Under the pieces are notes generated by a model, which had not been told where the DNA came from, searched no databases, and worked only from the letters and a program-made list of their open reading frames with translations. Below are positions 63,141 through 64,000 of a stretch of 64,000 nt of DNA, one piece after another. The translations under genes and the position numbers were made by a program. Location of the stretch: assembly GCF_030409685.1 (NCBI RefSeq), contig NZ_JAUFQJ010000007.1, forward strand, positions 62,001 to 126,000. The letters are read 5' to 3'. This DNA is from Ferruginibacter paludis (GTDB lineage: Bacteria > Bacteroidota > Bacteroidia > Chitinophagales > Chitinophagaceae). Position 1 is the first letter of the stretch, and every line of letters begins with the position of its first letter.

Positions 63141-63999
63141 CAAGCGTTTTTCTGAAGTAGGGTGGTGTAAGATCGTCAGAAATAAACAGCATGTAGCCGT
63201 CAGAAAACCAGGTATGGTAATCATTCCTTTCCAATATGGATTTAATTACACCTGCGTCTTCATAGCCGTGGTAGGTAGTAACCGCCAGTTTAAGGTGATG
63301 GCTGCCAATATAGGACTCCGCGTAATTGATTACACTCGTTTCGGAGCCTTCGATATCCATCTTTACAAAAGTAATTGCGTTGCCTTCCTCCAGTTTATTC
63401 AGCGTGATTGTTTTTTCATCATTGATACAGCCGGCAGATTTACCGATAATTCTAACTTTATCCTTCCAGGGTTCGAAGGTTTTGTGCAGTGCCTCTATCC
63501 AGCTGGTATCTGCCTCTACAATAATTAATTCTTTCACCTGATCCACTACCAGCAGGGAAAAATTTCCTTCCGCCGCTCCCAGGTCTGCCACTACTTCATT
63601 ACTGCCTAGCTGCAAATCTTTGCCCAGGTAACAATGCGGTGAATCCGGATGCTGTTCTGCCAGAAGAAAAGTAAAACTTTTTTGTACATCTGCAGCATTG
63701 GTGTACCCCTTGTGGTAATACAGCTTTTTTCCATCCAGGTAAACAAAAAACATAGCCGCAGTTTCATCAAAATAAACCGGAATGGCCCGGTAGTCGTACC
63801 CAAGTATAAAGTCGTAGGGAAAGATCGCGTAATTGATTTTATCGATACCTGGATCAGCCTTAAAGCCTGAATTTAGAAAGGCCAGTTCTTTTGCATAGAT
63901 GTTTCGTTCCGGATGATTGGCAAAATAGGTATTCAGGTTTTTTACCAGCATATCAAATGACTCCGCATGGTGCATGGCTGCAGCATTCAGTACCGGCAC
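63124..63999 (-). CDS. FkbM-family methyltransferase, 5' end cut by window edge
   Basis: At least 291 residues; the frame runs to the last base of the window and the true start is probably beyond it (a GTG at 63999 is only a formal start). The SAM-binding motif I is VVADLGAAEGNFSL, motif with acidic residue LIIVEADTSW, and the FkbM-type KMDIEGSE follows. A helical N-terminal region precedes the methyltransferase domain. FkbM enzymes O-methylate sugars; here probably a residue of the surface glycan. Overlaps the previous gene tail-to-tail by 17 bp. Confidence 0.85.
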   Translation of the reverse strand: MPVLNAAAMHHAESFDMLVKNLNTYFANHPERNIYAKELAFLNSGFKADPGIDKINYAIFPYDFILGYDYRAIPVYFDETAAMFFVYLDGKKLYYHKGYTNAADVQKSFTFLLAEQHPDSPHCYLGKDLQLGSNEVVADLGAAEGNFSLLVVDQVKELIIVEADTSWIEALHKTFEPWKDKVRIIGKSAGCINDEKTITLNKLEEGNAITFVKMDIEGSETSVINYAESYIGSHHLKLAVTTYHGYEDAGVIKSILERNDYHTWFSDGYMLFISDDLTPPYFRKTLVKAYK

Positions 64000-64000
64000 A

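Overview
The window looks like a chromosome segment from a Bacteroidota bacterium, most likely near the Chitinophagaceae (an inference from gene content). The signs are: type IX secretion (T9SS) C-terminal sorting domains of both the Por-tail kind and the gliding-motility type B kind; several TonB-dependent receptors; a LytS/LytTR two-component pair; -7 boxes of the TAnnTTTG form; A/T-rich leaders with almost no Shine-Dalgarno sequences; and many surface-polysaccharide glycosyltransferases. No tRNA, rRNA or CRISPR array was recognised.

Layout. Positions 1-6666 hold a polysaccharide export/assembly block: a truncated SLBB (Wza-like) export gene on the minus strand, then a plus-strand run of a Wzy-like polymerase, a Wzt-like ABC ATPase and three glycosyltransferases. 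Positions 6967-34638 hold three very large T9SS-secreted proteins with enzymatic domains: a DUF3616 + tandem metallophosphoesterase protein, a tandem PhoX (DUF839) protein and an ExeM/NucH-type extracellular nuclease. Between the first two lie a LytTR/LytS/PepSY-like/outer-membrane-barrel operon, two short orphan genes each followed by a copy of a ~175-bp repeat, a Cdd1-like gene, and a di-haem cytochrome c peroxidase with a small c-type cytochrome. Positions 34927-49775 are mixed accessory DNA: a type B T9SS Ig-repeat protein, a TRIC-like channel, gene relics, a GDCCVxC small protein, two TonB-dependent receptors, a lipoprotein esterase and a YVTN propeller. Positions 49149-53901 contain two Crp/Fnr regulators, a probably transferred SMP-30-like gene, a membrane protein and a short-chain dehydrogenase. 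Positions 54053-57469 repeat the earlier theme: a second di-haem peroxidase facing a fourth secreted protein that carries the same C-terminal module as the three giants. Positions 57591-64000 are again polysaccharide genes: an acyltransferase, a GH16 enzyme, glycosyltransferases and a truncated FkbM methyltransferase.

Main idea. The three giants combine enzymes that release phosphate from organic matter (nuclease, PhoX-type phosphatase, calcineurin-like phosphoesterase). They share one C-terminal block (Big_9-like, PA14-like, T9SS tail) and are preceded by direct repeats of a TTnACn-type hexamer spaced exactly 11 bp. Five units lie upstream of the PhoX gene and five upstream of the nuclease gene, with weaker versions before the other two module-bearing genes. 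An 11-bp repeat period is typical of PhoB/PhoP-class operators. I infer a cell-surface phosphorus-scavenging regulon, with catalytic domains duplicated in tandem in two of the proteins. The repeats and duplications are read directly from the sequence; the regulatory and physiological interpretation is inference.
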